Under the pieces are notes generated by a model. That model was not told the DNA's origin and ran no database searches. It worked only from the letters and a program-made list of their open reading frames with translations. Position numbers and translations under genes: made by a program. A DNA stretch of 14,006 nt from an uncultured Rikenella sp. (GTDB taxonomy: Bacteria > Bacteroidota > Bacteroidia > Bacteroidales > Rikenellaceae), in contig NZ_CAJTMN010000055.1 of the NCBI RefSeq assembly GCF_910577125.1, forward strand, positions 1-14,006, given 5' to 3'. Within the stretch, counting starts at the first letter, position 1, and each line of letters opens with the position of its first letter. Of this stretch, positions 13,795 to 14,006 are shown in pieces.

Positions 13795-13843
13795 ACCAAA
13801 AACTTTTAGATAGCTACGCTACTCCTCAGGCTCCGCAGTCCTC
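13795..13843. repeat. Second repeat family, copy 2
   Basis: Matches 4743-4793 in the same orientation: accaaaaactttt, the small palindrome tagctacgcta (13811-13821), then ggctccgcagtcctc. Downstream the two copies diverge. Confidence 0.7.
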
Positions 13844-13857
13844 TATCTCGGCAAGTC

Positions 13858-13938
13858 TGTTGGACTGGATTTTCGGCGGGGCGCATATAATGCGGGAACT
13901 ACCCCAATGCGCCCCCGCCGAAAAATCCCAGTCCAACA
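13858..13938. repeat. 81-nt imperfect inverted repeat
   Basis: The arms 13858-13886 (29 nt, tgttggactgg...ggggcgcat) and 13907-13938 (32 nt) are complementary apart from three single-base bulges, around a 20-nt loop. It has no coding content. It may be a MITE-like element, a transcribed hairpin or another member of the structured repeat family; I recognise no known element. Confidence 0.75.
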
Positions 13939-13967
13939 AATAATCCGGGATTTGGGCCGCCGGCAGC

Positions 13968-13993
13968 TTTAGGATGCGTAAGCATCCTCTAAA
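13968..13993. repeat. Short hairpin of the P2 type
   Basis: ctttaggatgc pairs with gcatcctctaaag across gtaa, with a 2-nt bulge. The size and loop resemble the P2 hairpins at 27-43 and 4238-4257, but the stem sequence is different. The window ends 13 bases later, so the surrounding unit cannot be judged. Confidence 0.5.
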
Positions 13994-14006
13994 GTTTTTC
14001 TGGTTC

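Overview
The window looks like chromosomal DNA from a high-GC member of the Bacteroidales, most like Alistipes/Rikenellaceae. The support is: Bacteroidetes-type -7 boxes (TAnnTTTG) 20-70 bp before several genes; a pRiA4b ORF-3-like protein, common in this phylum; C-terminal pieces of Fibrobacter-succinogenes-major-paralogous (FISUMP)-type surface proteins; a short meso-diaminopimelate dehydrogenase; and strongly G/C-biased codon use. The genus is an inference.

Layout. 1-300: two copies of a structured non-coding repeat. 304-500: an orphan FISUMP C-terminal cassette (minus strand). 531-2557: a minus-strand operon of overlapping genes, pRiA4-like protein > miaA > YgjP-type metallopeptidase. 2672-3568 (+): ddh, with a terminator. 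3648-3850: a second orphan FISUMP cassette (minus). About 3850-4900: a 1 kb gene-free stretch built from hairpin-rich repeat units. 4971-8627 (+): dnaE. 8701-9015 (+): thioredoxin with a strong terminator. 9160-9342: a third FISUMP cassette (minus). 9413-13738 (+): a tightly packed operon of beta-phosphoglucomutase, GH65 maltose phosphorylase and a cytoplasmic GH13 alpha-amylase. 13739-14006: more hairpin repeats, including an 81-nt inverted repeat.

The genes are mostly housekeeping. The last operon forms a coherent pathway inside the cell: the amylase trims alpha-glucans or maltodextrins, maltose phosphorylase splits maltose with phosphate into glucose and beta-glucose-1-phosphate, and beta-phosphoglucomutase turns the latter into glucose-6-phosphate.

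The unusual content lies between the genes. First, a family of roughly 180-190 bp repeat units in which hairpin stems change sequence while keeping complementarity, loop and flanks, as expected for a selected RNA or DNA structure. Second, three sharply bounded, promoterless C-terminal cassettes of a surface-protein domain with conserved ends and variable middles, which could be silent cassettes, gene relics or products of a diversification mechanism.
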